DNA from: Subtercola boreus
Lineage (GTDB): Bacteria; Actinomycetota; Actinomycetes; Actinomycetales; Microbacteriaceae
Length of the DNA: 64,000 nucleotides
Direction of reading: 5' to 3'
Assembly: GCF_003399635.1 (NCBI RefSeq)
Contig: NZ_NBXB01000039.1
Span: 30,216 to 94,215, forward strand
Positions 18,434-27,553 of the stretch are shown piece by piece. How positions within the stretch are numbered: the stretch's first letter is position 1; every line of letters starts with the position of its first letter. The notes below the pieces were generated by a model that saw only the letters and a list, made by a program, of their open reading frames with translations, was not told the DNA's origin and ran no database searches. Made by a program: the position numbers and the translations under genes.

Positions 18434-18985
18434 TCACAGGTCGGCCACGCGCACGGCATCCTGAGGACACCGCCGGCGCCAGTCGCCTCCTTTCGCCCAA
18501 GCCCATGCAAGCGAATCGGGCAAGGCCAGAAGCGGCTCCGAGACGGCCGACTCGTGGCGGTAGGACAAAACTCCGTCCGTCCCCGTTTTCCTCGTCGCAT
18601 CAATGAGATGCTGACGGTCGCGGCTGACCAAAGTGTCGTCTCGCTCCAGACAGAGTCGCGAATGGTTGGCCCGAGCAAGATCCGACACCAGCGCCCGAAG
18701 GCATAGTTCCCGCCGAACCAACTCGGTACGCCCTCGCTTTTCGGCCCGATAGATGGTCACCCCGAGATTCAGGGCCGAGACTGCTCCGAGAATCAGGCGC
18801 CGACGACCATCGCTCTCTTTGGTCATGTGAATCCTGGACTGACCATGAGGAGTCAAACGCCTGATAGCCGAGCGCGCTTCCGCCATTTCAGAACTGAGTA
18901 CGACAACCGCGACGAGAAGATAGTCCCGCGCCTTCGATTCATCGACGAAGACCTCAGCGCCAGACCTACCCCTGACGCCGCTCAC
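18434..18985 (-). CDS. DUF3800-like hypothetical protein
   Basis: About 183 residues. It starts with a VFVDESK motif and ends with LPDSLAWAWAKGGDWRRR. Acidic residues near the start and end of the domain are typical of DUF3800-like proteins with a presumed RNase H-like fold, and the family is often found near mobile elements and defence genes. The GTG at 18985 is chosen; the frame extends to a TTG at 19018. Base composition is lower in GC than in the flanking genes, which suggests recent acquisition. The AT-rich stretch at 19030-19060 may be its promoter. Biochemical activity is unknown. Confidence 0.65.
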   Translation of the reverse strand: MSGVRGRSGAEVFVDESKARDYLLVAVVVLSSEMAEARSAIRRLTPHGQSRIHMTKESDGRRRLILGAVSALNLGVTIYRAEKRGRTELVRRELCLRALVSDLARANHSRLCLERDDTLVSRDRQHLIDATRKTGTDGVLSYRHESAVSEPLLALPDSLAWAWAKGGDWRRRCPQDAVRVADL

Positions 18986-19102
18986 CCGCCCAGAGCAATG
19001 ACTTTTTCTTCCACCCAAAGATCTCAGGGCACGTGATGATTAAATATCAGTTTACGCAGAGCCATACGGCCGGCGAGGAGCCGAGGGCGGAAAAATGGGC
19101 GG

Positions 19103-19363
19103 TCAGGCGTGACGCGGAAGCGGGATGGGGGTGGTGAAGGCGCGGGAGACGGAGGCGCGGCCGACCCGATCCGGAGCCGTCGAGCGAGCCGCGGCGATGT
19201 ACGAGCCGCGCGGGGCGGCGGGGGCGAGGATGCCCGTTTAGGAGCCGGTGGCGCGGGTGACGGACGCCGTGACGCCCGTGTAGGTTCCGAAGCCGGCGGC
19301 CGCGATGGTGGGGGCGGTGACGTAGCGGCCCTGCACGGCGGGGGTGTTCGTGGAGTGAGTCAT
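19103..19363 (-). pseudogene. Small Gly/Tyr-repeat protein gene with in-frame stop
   Basis: From the ATG at 19363 (GAAGGA ribosome site) the frame reads 41 codons to TAA (19240-19238), then stays open in the same frame for 44 more codons to TGA at 19103. The peptide is built of repeats GRYVTAP, GTYTGVTAS, GS[stop]TGILAP and GSYIAAARS. The TAA falls exactly where the repeat calls for Tyr (TAC to TAA). Either a nonsense mutation has split an 85-residue protein or a 41-residue product is made, with or without read-through. A related small gene lies at 63476-63670. Function unknown. Confidence 0.6.
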
Positions 19364-19431
19364 CGGTCGATCCTTCGGTTCACAGGTGGGTCTGCAGACG
19401 GGCCTGACCGCCGCTCCTCGGCTCTGTCGAC

Positions 19432-20025
19432 TCAGACCCGGGCGTGTCTCGCGCAGGCACCGCTGACGACCATCGCCGCCGAATACGCGGTCGCCGGCGC
19501 GAGCAGCAACACGGACGCGCTGGTGACCGCCAGAAGTGCGGTCGCAGCGAGCAACGCACTCGTCGCGACGACCCCCAGCGCCACGCGAAGCCGGGCCGCA
19601 GACGGTCTCACGACCGCCGGCACGGCCAGGAGCGCGCAGATGACCAGGAACACGACCCGGTCATCGACCCCGACGTCGAACCAGTCGATATACGAGAAGA
19701 CGACCCAGTAGGCCCAGGCAGGAGCTGCCACGAACCCGATCCAGCCCACGACCAGGCTTCCTGTTCGTGCTCCCTCCTCGGTCCATGTCGCCGCCGCGAG
19801 CAGCAGGAGGACTGCCAGCACGATCACAATGACCTGGATGCAGGCCGTCGACACGACAAGGAACTTGCCCGCGTTGGTGAGCAGGGTGTCCCTGTCGGGT
19901 GAGCCGATCCACTGGAGGAAAGGCACCCAGAGCACCGTGCACGCGGCGATGACGGCGAGGAGGTGCAGGGCGCTCCAGCGGAAGTCCGGGCCGAAGGCCG
20001 TTCGGCCGGAACTCCAACCGCTCAC
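19432..20025 (-). CDS. Hypothetical membrane protein in kinase operon
   Basis: A 197-residue protein with five hydrophobic segments (about 18-38, 52-75, 84-106, 118-138 and 145-180) and no recognised motif. The GTG start overlaps the stop codon of the PASTA kinase as GTGA, so it is coupled to it. Its role, perhaps as a partner or target of the kinase in envelope growth, is only an inference from the operon. Confidence 0.7.
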   Translation of the reverse strand: MSGWSSGRTAFGPDFRWSALHLLAVIAACTVLWVPFLQWIGSPDRDTLLTNAGKFLVVSTACIQVIVIVLAVLLLLAAATWTEEGARTGSLVVGWIGFVAAPAWAYWVVFSYIDWFDVGVDDRVVFLVICALLAVPAVVRPSAARLRVALGVVATSALLAATALLAVTSASVLLLAPATAYSAAMVVSGACARHARV

Positions 20026-22013
20026 CGCGCGGCCGGGGCGGGGCCCGGGGTCGCCGACGACGTCGGGACAGCCGTCGGAGAGGGTGCCGACGGTGTGGGC
20101 GCCGGAGTTCCCGCCGGCGGTCCCGGATCCGCCAGGGTGATCGTGACGACGCTCCCGAGGGACAGCACCGACGCGGCCGCAGGATCGCTCGTGAGAACCT
20201 GCCCGACCGGAACGTCCTGCTGGGCGCGCACCGCCACGACGACCGCGAAGCCGGCGGACTGCAGGCGCGCCACCGCTTCGTTCTGGGCGAGCCCGGTCAC
20301 GACAGGTACGGCGTTGGAGCCGGATGCGACGACGAGGTCGACGCTCGCGCCGGGTGTGAGGGCCGCCGTGGAATCCGGGGAGCTCGACAGCACGGTGCCG
20401 GCCGGCGAGGCGGAGTCGCGCTGCGAGACGGCGCCGACGGCCAACCCCGCGGACTGTAGCGAAGCGCGCGCGGCCGACAGGTCGACCCCGACGAGGGCGG
20501 GAACGGCCACGACCCGGCTCACAGCGGGTGCCGTCGGAGCGGGCGCAGGGGTCGGAGTGGCGGCTCCGGATGCCCCAGCCCCACCCGGGGCCGCGCCGAC
20601 CGCGAGTGCGGGGTCGACGATCGCCGGTGTCGACGGCTGCGGCACGGCGTCGGTGGAGCTGGGGGCGGCTCCGAGCGAGAGCGTCCATGCCACGGCGACG
20701 ACGGTCGCCGTGAGCACGACGGCTGCGACCATGATGCCGCGCACCGACGTGCGGCCGGCCGGCGCCGGAGCCGCGATAGGAAGCGGAGGTGCGGTGGCCG
20801 ATGGATGCGCCCCCGCGTCACCGTTGGCCTGGTCGAGGCGGGCGGTTGCGACATCCGAGGGTTGGGGTGCCCGAACCGTGCGTGCCGTCAGCGACGCCCC
20901 GGCCCCCGTACCGGCGGGCACTGCGCCGCCGGCCACCGTGCTGCCGCGCTCTGCACCGTCGGCCACCGGACTGCTGGCCACTGTGCTGCCGGGCTCGGCG
21001 CCGTCAGCCCGGGTGCCCGCAGCCAGCGCGGCAGGCACGACGGGCCTGCCCGGGCCCCTCGCAAGAAGGGCGAGAACCTCCGCCCGCATGACCCCGGCAG
21101 AGACGAACCGCTGCGCCGGATCCTTCAGCAGCGCCTTCACGACGAGCCGGTCGACGCCGCGCGGCACGCCGGTGCGCTGCACCGAGGGCACGGCCGGCGG
21201 GGCGGAGACGTGGGCGCGCATGACGCCGGTGACGGTGGGGCGGAGAAACGGCGGCTGGGCTGTGAGCGCGAAGTGCAGCACTGCGCCCACCTGGTAGAGG
21301 TCGCCGCGCTCGTCGACCGGCAGCCCCCTGGCCTGCTCCGGCGACATGTAGTTCGCGCTGCCGAGTACGCCGAGCGGCGCCCCCGTCGACGGCTCAGGCT
21401 CCGAGCGGAGGATGTCGGCGGCGAGAGTCGGGCGGCCTGCGGCATCCGCGAGTCCGAAGTCGACGAGGCGCACGGCGTCCGCCGAGATCGACAGCCCGGC
21501 AACGGATCCGGCACCGTGGTCACCACCGGTACCACCGACACCGCCGACACCACCGTCACCGGCCGCCCCGACCATCACGTTCGCCGGCGACACGTCGCGG
21601 TGCACGACGCCCGCCGCGTGCGCCGCCTCCAGTGCGCGCAGCACCCCGTCGCCGACCGCGAGCGCCTCCCGCCAGCCGAGCGAGCCGAACCGTTCCACGT
21701 GCTCGGCCAGCGTCAGGCCCGGCGCGAGTTCGAGGGCGATCCAGGCCAGCGGCTCCCCCGAGCCCTCGTGCACGCCGAAGTCGAGCACACCCACGATGTT
21801 CGGATGGCGGAGCCCCACGACGGCCCGGGCCTCGACGAAGAACGCCTCCCGCGCGGCGACAGAGTTCGAGAGGTGCGGGTGCAGCACCTTGAGTGCGATC
21901 CGGTCGCCGGTGGTGGTGTCGAGCGCGGCGAACACCGACGCCGAACCGCCGCTGCCGAGCAGTTCACCGAGGTCGAACCGGTCGGAGAGCAGACCGGAGG
22001 GTGGGTCATCCAT
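20022..22013 (-). CDS. Membrane Ser/Thr protein kinase with PASTA repeats
   Basis: A 663-residue PknB-like kinase: Gly-rich loop GSGGSASVF (20-28), catalytic Lys42, HRDVSPANV (138-146), DFGLAD (185-190), then an Ala-rich juxtamembrane stretch, one membrane helix (about 412-432) and two extracytoplasmic PASTA domains (about 490-555 and 557-620), ending in a Pro/Ser/Thr-rich tail. PASTA domains sense muropeptides or lipid II. The kinase has an unusual Gly-rich insertion (about 152-172) between the catalytic loop and DFG. It is 3 bp downstream of the transglycosylase gene, which fits a role in cell-wall remodelling. Confidence 0.92.
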   Translation of the reverse strand: MDDPPSGLLSDRFDLGELLGSGGSASVFAALDTTTGDRIALKVLHPHLSNSVAAREAFFVEARAVVGLRHPNIVGVLDFGVHEGSGEPLAWIALELAPGLTLAEHVERFGSLGWREALAVGDGVLRALEAAHAAGVVHRDVSPANVMVGAAGDGGVGGVGGTGGDHGAGSVAGLSISADAVRLVDFGLADAAGRPTLAADILRSEPEPSTGAPLGVLGSANYMSPEQARGLPVDERGDLYQVGAVLHFALTAQPPFLRPTVTGVMRAHVSAPPAVPSVQRTGVPRGVDRLVVKALLKDPAQRFVSAGVMRAEVLALLARGPGRPVVPAALAAGTRADGAEPGSTVASSPVADGAERGSTVAGGAVPAGTGAGASLTARTVRAPQPSDVATARLDQANGDAGAHPSATAPPLPIAAPAPAGRTSVRGIMVAAVVLTATVVAVAWTLSLGAAPSSTDAVPQPSTPAIVDPALAVGAAPGGAGASGAATPTPAPAPTAPAVSRVVAVPALVGVDLSAARASLQSAGLAVGAVSQRDSASPAGTVLSSSPDSTAALTPGASVDLVVASGSNAVPVVTGLAQNEAVARLQSAGFAVVVAVRAQQDVPVGQVLTSDPAAASVLSLGSVVTITLADPGPPAGTPAPTPSAPSPTAVPTSSATPGPAPAAR

Positions 22014-22016
22014 TGC

Positions 22017-22808
22017 TCAACCCGCCTGCGCGGAGTAGTCGTTCGCGGTCTTCGCGACCGAGTCCACGTAGCTGTCGAGGTGGTTGTAGGCGAAGACGGA
22101 TGCCCGCCAGCCCGACACCGTCGACAGGTCGCCGTAGCTGCAGAGGTAGCGCCCCGCCGCGAGCGCCGCGTCGTCGATCTGCTGCGGATCGGCGACTCCG
22201 TCACCGTTCCCGTCGGTCCCCCAGCGCTGCCACGTCGACGGGATGAACTGCAGCGGACCCATCGCCCGGTCCCCCGTCGCCGACCCGTCGAGCGCGCCGC
22301 CGTCGCTGTCGGGGATGTGCGCGTAGGCCTTTCCGTCGAGGTCAGGGCCGTAGATCGCGGGGAGGGTGATCCCGTCTGCCCCAATGGCGGATCCGCCGTG
22401 CGTGCCATGCCCGGATTCGATGGCACCGAGCGCGGCGAGGGTGTTCCAGCCGAGATGGCAGGCGGGCTGCTCGGCCTGCAGGCGGAGGGCTGCACCGGCG
22501 TAAGCGACGAGCGCGCGCACCGGGGTGACCGTGCGGCTCGCCACCGTCGACGCCCAGGTCGCATCGACCAGGGCGGCATCGCCCGCGGTGGTCTGCGCGG
22601 AGCCCGCGACCTCCCCGACCCCTGCGGCTGGCTGAGCGGCCCCTGCTGCCGGCGCCGCCACAGGCCCCTCGGCGCCCGCGGCTGCCGCGGGCAGTGCCAC
22701 GCTGTTCGCCGCGAAGCGGGCGGGTTGCCCGCGCGGCGGCTCCGCGATCGCCCCGACCACGAGACCGGCCGCAAGCACCAGGGTCGCGCCGCCGATCAGC
22801 GCCCTCAT
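22017..22808 (-). CDS. Lytic murein transglycosylase
   Basis: A 263-residue exported protein of the MltB/SLT_2 type: signal peptide (1-24), an Ala-rich linker, and a catalytic domain with AALGAIESGHGTHGG (Glu as catalytic acid), GPLQFIPSTWQRWGTDGNGDG and a final SVFAYNHLDSYVDSV. It should cleave peptidoglycan glycan strands in the periplasm or wall. The ATG at 22808 shares its first base with the preceding stop (TGATG). The PASTA kinase follows directly, suggesting coordinated wall turnover. Confidence 0.9.
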   Translation of the reverse strand: MRALIGGATLVLAAGLVVGAIAEPPRGQPARFAANSVALPAAAAGAEGPVAAPAAGAAQPAAGVGEVAGSAQTTAGDAALVDATWASTVASRTVTPVRALVAYAGAALRLQAEQPACHLGWNTLAALGAIESGHGTHGGSAIGADGITLPAIYGPDLDGKAYAHIPDSDGGALDGSATGDRAMGPLQFIPSTWQRWGTDGNGDGVADPQQIDDAALAAGRYLCSYGDLSTVSGWRASVFAYNHLDSYVDSVAKTANDYSAQAG

Positions 22809-23470
22809 CAAGTTTTCGCCCCCACCCCGACACCGACCCCGGGGCCGCCTGCGGAAGCGCCCACCCCATCACGTGTGCGCACATGGGCGGCGGCGCGGGC
22901 GGTGAGCTTTCGGGCGGCGGACGGCGCGACATCCGAGGCCACCTGCGCGGTGCGCAGCGCCGTGACGCTGTAGCTGGCCGATTCGTGGCAGAGACCGGCC
23001 GCGGGGTACCAGCGTCCGCACGACATCACGGCGACGCTGTTGAGCGTCGCATACCAGCCGTGCTGCATCGAGACGGGCCCGCGGATGAGGTGCACCTCGA
23101 GGTCGGCTTCGCTCTGCTGGAGCTTCCGCACGTGCGCACTCGCCGCTCCGACCGATTCGTAGAGGAACAGGCTCCGGGCGATCTCGCGATTGTTGAGCGC
23201 GAGCAGACGCCAGATTCCGGCGGTGATCGGCCCTCCCGCGGCACCGCCCGACGCCGCACCTGCACCCGCGCCTGCCCCCGCACCCCCGCCAGTGTCGGCA
23301 GTCAGCGGCGCCAGCCGCGGATCCAGCGAGCGCGGCAACGGCTCGCCGGTGAGCTCGGCCATCGCCCGCGCCCCGCTCCGCACGTGCTCGCGAAAGCCCG
23401 ACCAGCCGGTGAGGGCGCGGTCGGCGCGGGAGACGAACTCCGTGAACGCGATGTAGGGGGTCGATGCCAC
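22808..23470 (-). CDS. Hypothetical protein, first gene of the kinase operon
   Basis: A 220-residue protein without signal peptide or clear domain. It has a Gly/Ala-repeat linker (about 61-80) and a C-terminal Gly/Val repeat. The central region (about 82-170) contains LNNREIARSLFLYESVGAAS and paired Cys residues (MSCGRW, GLCHES). The GTG start has AGGA 6 nt upstream. It overlaps the transglycosylase start. No function can be assigned. Confidence 0.65.
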   Translation of the reverse strand: MASTPYIAFTEFVSRADRALTGWSGFREHVRSGARAMAELTGEPLPRSLDPRLAPLTADTGGGAGAGAGAGAASGGAAGGPITAGIWRLLALNNREIARSLFLYESVGAASAHVRKLQQSEADLEVHLIRGPVSMQHGWYATLNSVAVMSCGRWYPAAGLCHESASYSVTALRTAQVASDVAPSAARKLTARAAAHVRTRDGVGASAGGPGVGVGVGAKT

Positions 23471-23704
23471 GGTTCCTCGATCGATGGGTCTGAGTACCCC
23501 GTGCGTCGTTGCCGCTGAGGTTCAGTCAGCACCCTGACGGTCGCACCTGAACGGGGACCGTACGAAGCATGAAGCACACGTGGACGGCACACAGAATCAG
23601 CACATCGTCAGGTTCCGGTCGCGGCAGGGCGTCCGGCACCGCGAGGGCCCCAGGCGTTCGCCCCACATTCACCTCTCTGCAACGCCACGGTCGCCTGGCG
23701 TGCC

Positions 23705-23740
23705 TAGCGTCACACCATGAATCCCGGGGGCACCGCATGA
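23705..23740 (+). promoter_or_regulatory. Leaderless promoter with a 7-residue leader ORF before the mannosidase gene
   Basis: TAGCGT (23705-23710) lies exactly 6 nt before ATG 23717, which opens a 7-codon frame (MNPGGTA) ending in TGA at 23738-23740. That stop overlaps the ATG of the mannosidase gene (ATGA), and GGGGG inside the mini-ORF is placed as its ribosome site. A leaderless mini-ORF that hands ribosomes to the main gene would explain the arrangement. Expression is not proven. Confidence 0.35.
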
Positions 23741-26052
23741 TCGACCACGTCGATCCGTTCATCGGCACGGAGCCGACGGCGCTTCCGGCTCCGACCGGGC
23801 TGGCCGCGACCTGGTGGTGGCCGAAGCCGCAGATCGGCAACACGCACCCGGGGGCGACGCATCCGCTCGGCATGGTGTCGGCGTGCGCGTACTCGGGCGC
23901 CTACCCCACGGGCTACGGCCGCTACGACCTCTCCCTGGAGGGTGTGCCGTCGACCATCCACGACACGCAGCTCGCGTCGGGCTTCACGCACTTCCAGCAG
24001 TCGGGCACGGGCGCGATCCGCAAGTACTACAACTACTTCCGAGTGACGCCGATGGTGGAACCGCTGGATGTGCTCGGCCGCACCTGGCAACTGAGTGACG
24101 AGCAGGCCGAGCCGGGCTGGTACTCGGCGACGCTCGACTCCGGAGTCACTGCCGAGCTCACCGTGGGCCCGAAGAGCGCCGTGCACCGTTATACGTTCCC
24201 CCGCGACCGGAACGCCCGCGTCGTGATCGATTTCTCGCAGGGCGGCCTCGCCATCCCCTACGGGTCGACGCTGCCGCTTCGCGCGCACCTCGAGTCGGTC
24301 GGCATCGGCAGGGCGGCCGGCCAGATCGTCGTCGAAGGCGCCCCCCTGTCGGTGTACATCGAGTGCGACACCCCGCAGTGGCGGCAGATGCTCTGGTACG
24401 ACCGGCGCCTCATGCCGGGCGGCACGCGTCTCGACTTCGACCACATCCGGCCCACCACACTCCGCCCGTTCGGGCTGATGTGGGCGGGGCCGAGCGAGCC
24501 GGGCGATGTCATCGAGCTGCGGATCGGGTTCTCGCTGCGAGGCGTCGAGCAGGCGAAGCAGAACCTCTTCGACGATGTCGGTGGCGGGAGCGGGAGCGGC
24601 AGCGGCGCGGGCACCTCCACCGCCCTGATCTCGCGCTTCGAATCGCGGCGCGAGCGCACCCGCAAGACCTGGCGGAAACACCTCAAGCTGATCACCGTCG
24701 AGACACCCTCGAAGAAGCGCCGGGCGGTCTTCGCGACAGCGCTCTACCACTCGCTGGTCAAACCGTGCCTGGCCCCGAACGAGAGCCCGTTCTGGCCGGC
24801 CGACGGCGCTTTCGCCTTCGACATCTCCACGATGTGGGACATCTACCGCACTCAGCTCCCCCTGCTCACGGCCCTGGTGCCCGAGCGGGCCGTCGAGCTC
24901 GCCAACGCCCTGCTCACGATCTGCGAGGAGGAGGGCAACTTTCCGATCGGCTACCGCATGGCCCGCGGCAGCGACCGGTTCTCGCGCCAGGCGAGCGCCC
25001 TCGCCCACACCTTCCTCGCCGACCTCTGCCAGCTGGGGCTGCCCGGCATCGACTGGAACGGCGCTCTGGTGCACATGTCGGATGACCTCCGGCGCACCTA
25101 CGGCGAGGAGTTCCTGCAGCGGGGCGTCACCCACCCGATCACGCACACCCTCGACCTCGCGTTCGGCTACTGGTGCACGGCGCGAGTGGCGAAGCACGTG
25201 GGCGACACGGCGCTGGCGACCCAGTTCGCCGAGCTCGCGACCCGCTGGCGGAACGCCTTCGACGAGACATCCGGCCTTTTGAAGGAGAGCACCTACTACG
25301 AGGGCACGCTCTACAACTACTCGTTCCGGCTGCTGCACGACATGGCGTCGCGCATTCCGCTGAGCGGGGGCACGGAGGCGTTCGTACGGCAGCTCGACGA
25401 GTTCTTCGGGTTCGGGGCGGAGCCGGTCATCCAACCCGGGCTGCGGCCGCAGGCCGACGAGCTGCTCGCCGGCTACGCGCTGGGGCGGTTCGAGGGGCTG
25501 AACAACGAGCCGGACATGGATGCCCCGTGGGCATACCACTACGCCGGTCGGCCCGATCGCACGGCCGAGGTGGTGCACAACGTGATCCACCAGATGTTCG
25601 GGACCGGGCGGGGCGGGCTACCGGGCAACGACGACTCGGGGGGCCTCAGCTCCTGGTACGTGTGGGCCTCGCTCGGGCTGTTCCCGGTGGCCGGCCAGAA
25701 CCTGTTCCTGGTGAACGCCCCCTCCTTCGAGGCGGCATCGATCCGGCTCGGGGCGAACACGTTCACCATCCGCACGGAAGGGTTCGTCGAACCGGCCTCT
25801 GCGTCTGATCAGGATGCCGCACCCGCCGCTGTTCAATACGTGCAGTCGGCCCGTTTCAACGACGAACCGCTCGCACGCTCCTGGATCCGCGCCACCGACC
25901 TGCACCGCGGTGGCGAACTGGTGATCGTGCTCGGACCAGAACCCAGCGACTGGGGCACCACCGAGCTGCCCCCTTCGGCCACGCTGCTCACCACCGCATC
26001 CGCCCCCTCCCCCGCCACCCGGCCCGTCAACCTCGCAACCCTCCAGGAGTGA
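23737..26052 (+). CDS. GH92-family alpha-mannosidase
   Basis: A 771-residue glycoside hydrolase of family 92, calcium-dependent exo-acting alpha-mannosidases. Family hallmarks are an N-terminal beta-sandwich opening with VDPFIGT and GNTHPGATHPLGMV, the (alpha/alpha)6 barrel with FDISTMWDIYRTQLPLL, and GNDDSGGLSSWYVWASLGLFPV near the C-terminus. No signal peptide is present from this start, so the enzyme is probably cytosolic, unlike many GH92 members. The ATG at 23737 is chosen because homology begins at once; an open frame exists back to 23569. The glycosyltransferase gene follows after 2 bp. Confidence 0.9.
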   Translation: MIDHVDPFIGTEPTALPAPTGLAATWWWPKPQIGNTHPGATHPLGMVSACAYSGAYPTGYGRYDLSLEGVPSTIHDTQLASGFTHFQQSGTGAIRKYYNYFRVTPMVEPLDVLGRTWQLSDEQAEPGWYSATLDSGVTAELTVGPKSAVHRYTFPRDRNARVVIDFSQGGLAIPYGSTLPLRAHLESVGIGRAAGQIVVEGAPLSVYIECDTPQWRQMLWYDRRLMPGGTRLDFDHIRPTTLRPFGLMWAGPSEPGDVIELRIGFSLRGVEQAKQNLFDDVGGGSGSGSGAGTSTALISRFESRRERTRKTWRKHLKLITVETPSKKRRAVFATALYHSLVKPCLAPNESPFWPADGAFAFDISTMWDIYRTQLPLLTALVPERAVELANALLTICEEEGNFPIGYRMARGSDRFSRQASALAHTFLADLCQLGLPGIDWNGALVHMSDDLRRTYGEEFLQRGVTHPITHTLDLAFGYWCTARVAKHVGDTALATQFAELATRWRNAFDETSGLLKESTYYEGTLYNYSFRLLHDMASRIPLSGGTEAFVRQLDEFFGFGAEPVIQPGLRPQADELLAGYALGRFEGLNNEPDMDAPWAYHYAGRPDRTAEVVHNVIHQMFGTGRGGLPGNDDSGGLSSWYVWASLGLFPVAGQNLFLVNAPSFEAASIRLGANTFTIRTEGFVEPASASDQDAAPAAVQYVQSARFNDEPLARSWIRATDLHRGGELVIVLGPEPSDWGTTELPPSATLLTTASAPSPATRPVNLATLQE

Positions 26053-26054
26053 AC

Positions 26055-27353
26055 ATGGTCACCACCGAAAACCGTCTCGTGATCGTCGTGCGCGCCGATC
26101 CTGTGATCTGCGGCCACTCGGTCGAGGCGCGGAACATCGCCGAGACCGCCCTCGAACGGGGTTTCGACGAGGTGCGCATCGTCACCTGGCCGGTCGAGAC
26201 GCTCGAACGCGCCGGGCTTCCCCTCAAACCCCTCGACTCGGTGCTGCCCTACAGCCCGGGCATCTTCGTCGACCGTCCGGCTCCGGTCGGTGACTATAAG
26301 GTTCCGGATGGTCGGTTCCTGGCCGGCATCACCGGCCGGTTGATCGAACTCTTCACCGACGGCGTGCCGACCGTCTGCCTGTCGCTCTACCTCAGCCCGC
26401 ACACCCTCGCGGTCTCCGACGCGATGCGCGCCGCGTGGAGCACCGGGCTCCCCGTCAACGTGACCACGATCGCCGAGGCCGTGGGATCCGACGTCACGAA
26501 CGTCGTGCGCACCGCCGTCGAGGAGGGCCGGCTCGGGGCCGCTGCGCACATCCTCTCGAGCTACCTCAGCCAGGACCACTGCGTCGCCGTCTCCGACTAC
26601 ACCCGCGAACTCATCGTCACCGAGGCCGAACGCGTCGACGCGCAGTACGGAACCCGCTTCGGTGAACAGTGCCGCCGACGCATCACCGTCTCCTACCCGG
26701 CGATCGACGCCGATCGGTACTCGAACCTCGACGACCGCGTGATCGAAGACGTGCTCGCCGCCCGCGGGCTCGAACGCGACAACTACGTCCTGTTCCTCTC
26801 CCGTCTCACCGAGGCCAAAGGCGTCGAAGACCTCATTGCCGGCTTCGAACAGAGCAGTGCGCACGAGGGCCGGATGCTCGTGATCGCCGGCCGCGGACCG
26901 CAGGCCCCCGCGCTGATGACCCTCGCCGCGCAGTCGCCCCTGGCCGACAGCATCGTCTTCCTCGACGATGTGGGCGACGCCGAGAAGCCCTACCTGATGG
27001 CGGGATGCGCCGCCTTCGTGCTGCCGTCGAAGCCCCGGCCGGAGTTCGTCGAGACCTTCGGCATCGCGCTGGCCGAGAAGATGCTCGCAGGCGGCGGGCC
27101 CGTGATCACCACGATGACGGGCGGCATCGGCGAGGCGATCGGCGACCATGCGCTCATCGTGCCAGTTGAGGATCCCCGTGCGATCGCGCGGGCGCTCGAC
27201 CACGCGATCCTCGAGACGACGCCCGCCGAGCGCTCGGAGTGGGCCGGCCGGGCCCGCGAGTACGCGCTGCAGTTCGACCGCCGCGTGGTGTTCGACCGCC
27301 TCTTCCAGGCGTTGCCCGCGCGCGTGCCCGCGTCGGAGCGCGCGCCGCGCTGA
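26055..27353 (+). CDS. GT4-family glycosyltransferase
   Basis: A 432-residue GT-B glycosyltransferase: an N-terminal acceptor domain and a C-terminal GT4 domain with VLFLSRLTEAKGVEDLI (about 245-262), the nucleotide-sugar site PEFVETFGIALAEKML (about 326-341; second Glu of the E-x7-E pair at EKML) and TTMTGGIGEAIGDH. The ATG at 26055 has AGGAG 6 nt upstream; a GTG at 26049 overlapping the mannosidase stop is the alternative. Pairing with a GH92 mannosidase suggests metabolism of a mannose-containing glycan or glycoside, but donor and acceptor are unknown. Confidence 0.85.
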   Translation: MVTTENRLVIVVRADPVICGHSVEARNIAETALERGFDEVRIVTWPVETLERAGLPLKPLDSVLPYSPGIFVDRPAPVGDYKVPDGRFLAGITGRLIELFTDGVPTVCLSLYLSPHTLAVSDAMRAAWSTGLPVNVTTIAEAVGSDVTNVVRTAVEEGRLGAAAHILSSYLSQDHCVAVSDYTRELIVTEAERVDAQYGTRFGEQCRRRITVSYPAIDADRYSNLDDRVIEDVLAARGLERDNYVLFLSRLTEAKGVEDLIAGFEQSSAHEGRMLVIAGRGPQAPALMTLAAQSPLADSIVFLDDVGDAEKPYLMAGCAAFVLPSKPRPEFVETFGIALAEKMLAGGGPVITTMTGGIGEAIGDHALIVPVEDPRAIARALDHAILETTPAERSEWAGRAREYALQFDRRVVFDRLFQALPARVPASERAPR

Positions 27354-27363
27354 CCCGACCCCT

Positions 27364-27517
27364 CCGCACCCGCACCCGCTCGCTCCCGCACCCGCGCTCC
27401 CGCACCCGCTCGCTCCCGCACCCGCGCGCTCCCGCACCCGCGCACCCGCGCTCCCGCGCTCCCGAAGGGACCCATATCGCTCCCAGGCAGCAGATTTGGT
27501 GCGATGTGGGACCCTTC
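27364..27517. repeat. Intergenic tandem repeat plus long hairpin (first copy)
   Basis: 27364-27463 is a C-rich array of imperfect CGCTCCCGCACC-like units. It is followed by inverted arms GAAGGGACCCATATCGC (27464-27480) and GCGATGTGGGACCCTTC (27501-27517), which pair at 15 of 17 positions with a 20-nt loop. It lies between convergent genes and shares its arm sequence with the hairpin at 30376-30427. Confidence 0.7.
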
Positions 27518-27553
27518 GTCGCGGGCGGGGCGGGCGGCGCGGGCGGTGCGAGG

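Noticed and set aside
23710..25590. Minus-strand open frame of 626 codons opposite the GH92 gene
   Set aside because: The GH92 gene carries family motifs along its length; the antisense frame does not.
27364..27463. Possible CRISPR or coding repeat array
   Set aside because: Units are short, imperfect and without unique spacers; no cas genes are present. It fits a GC-rich tandem repeat.
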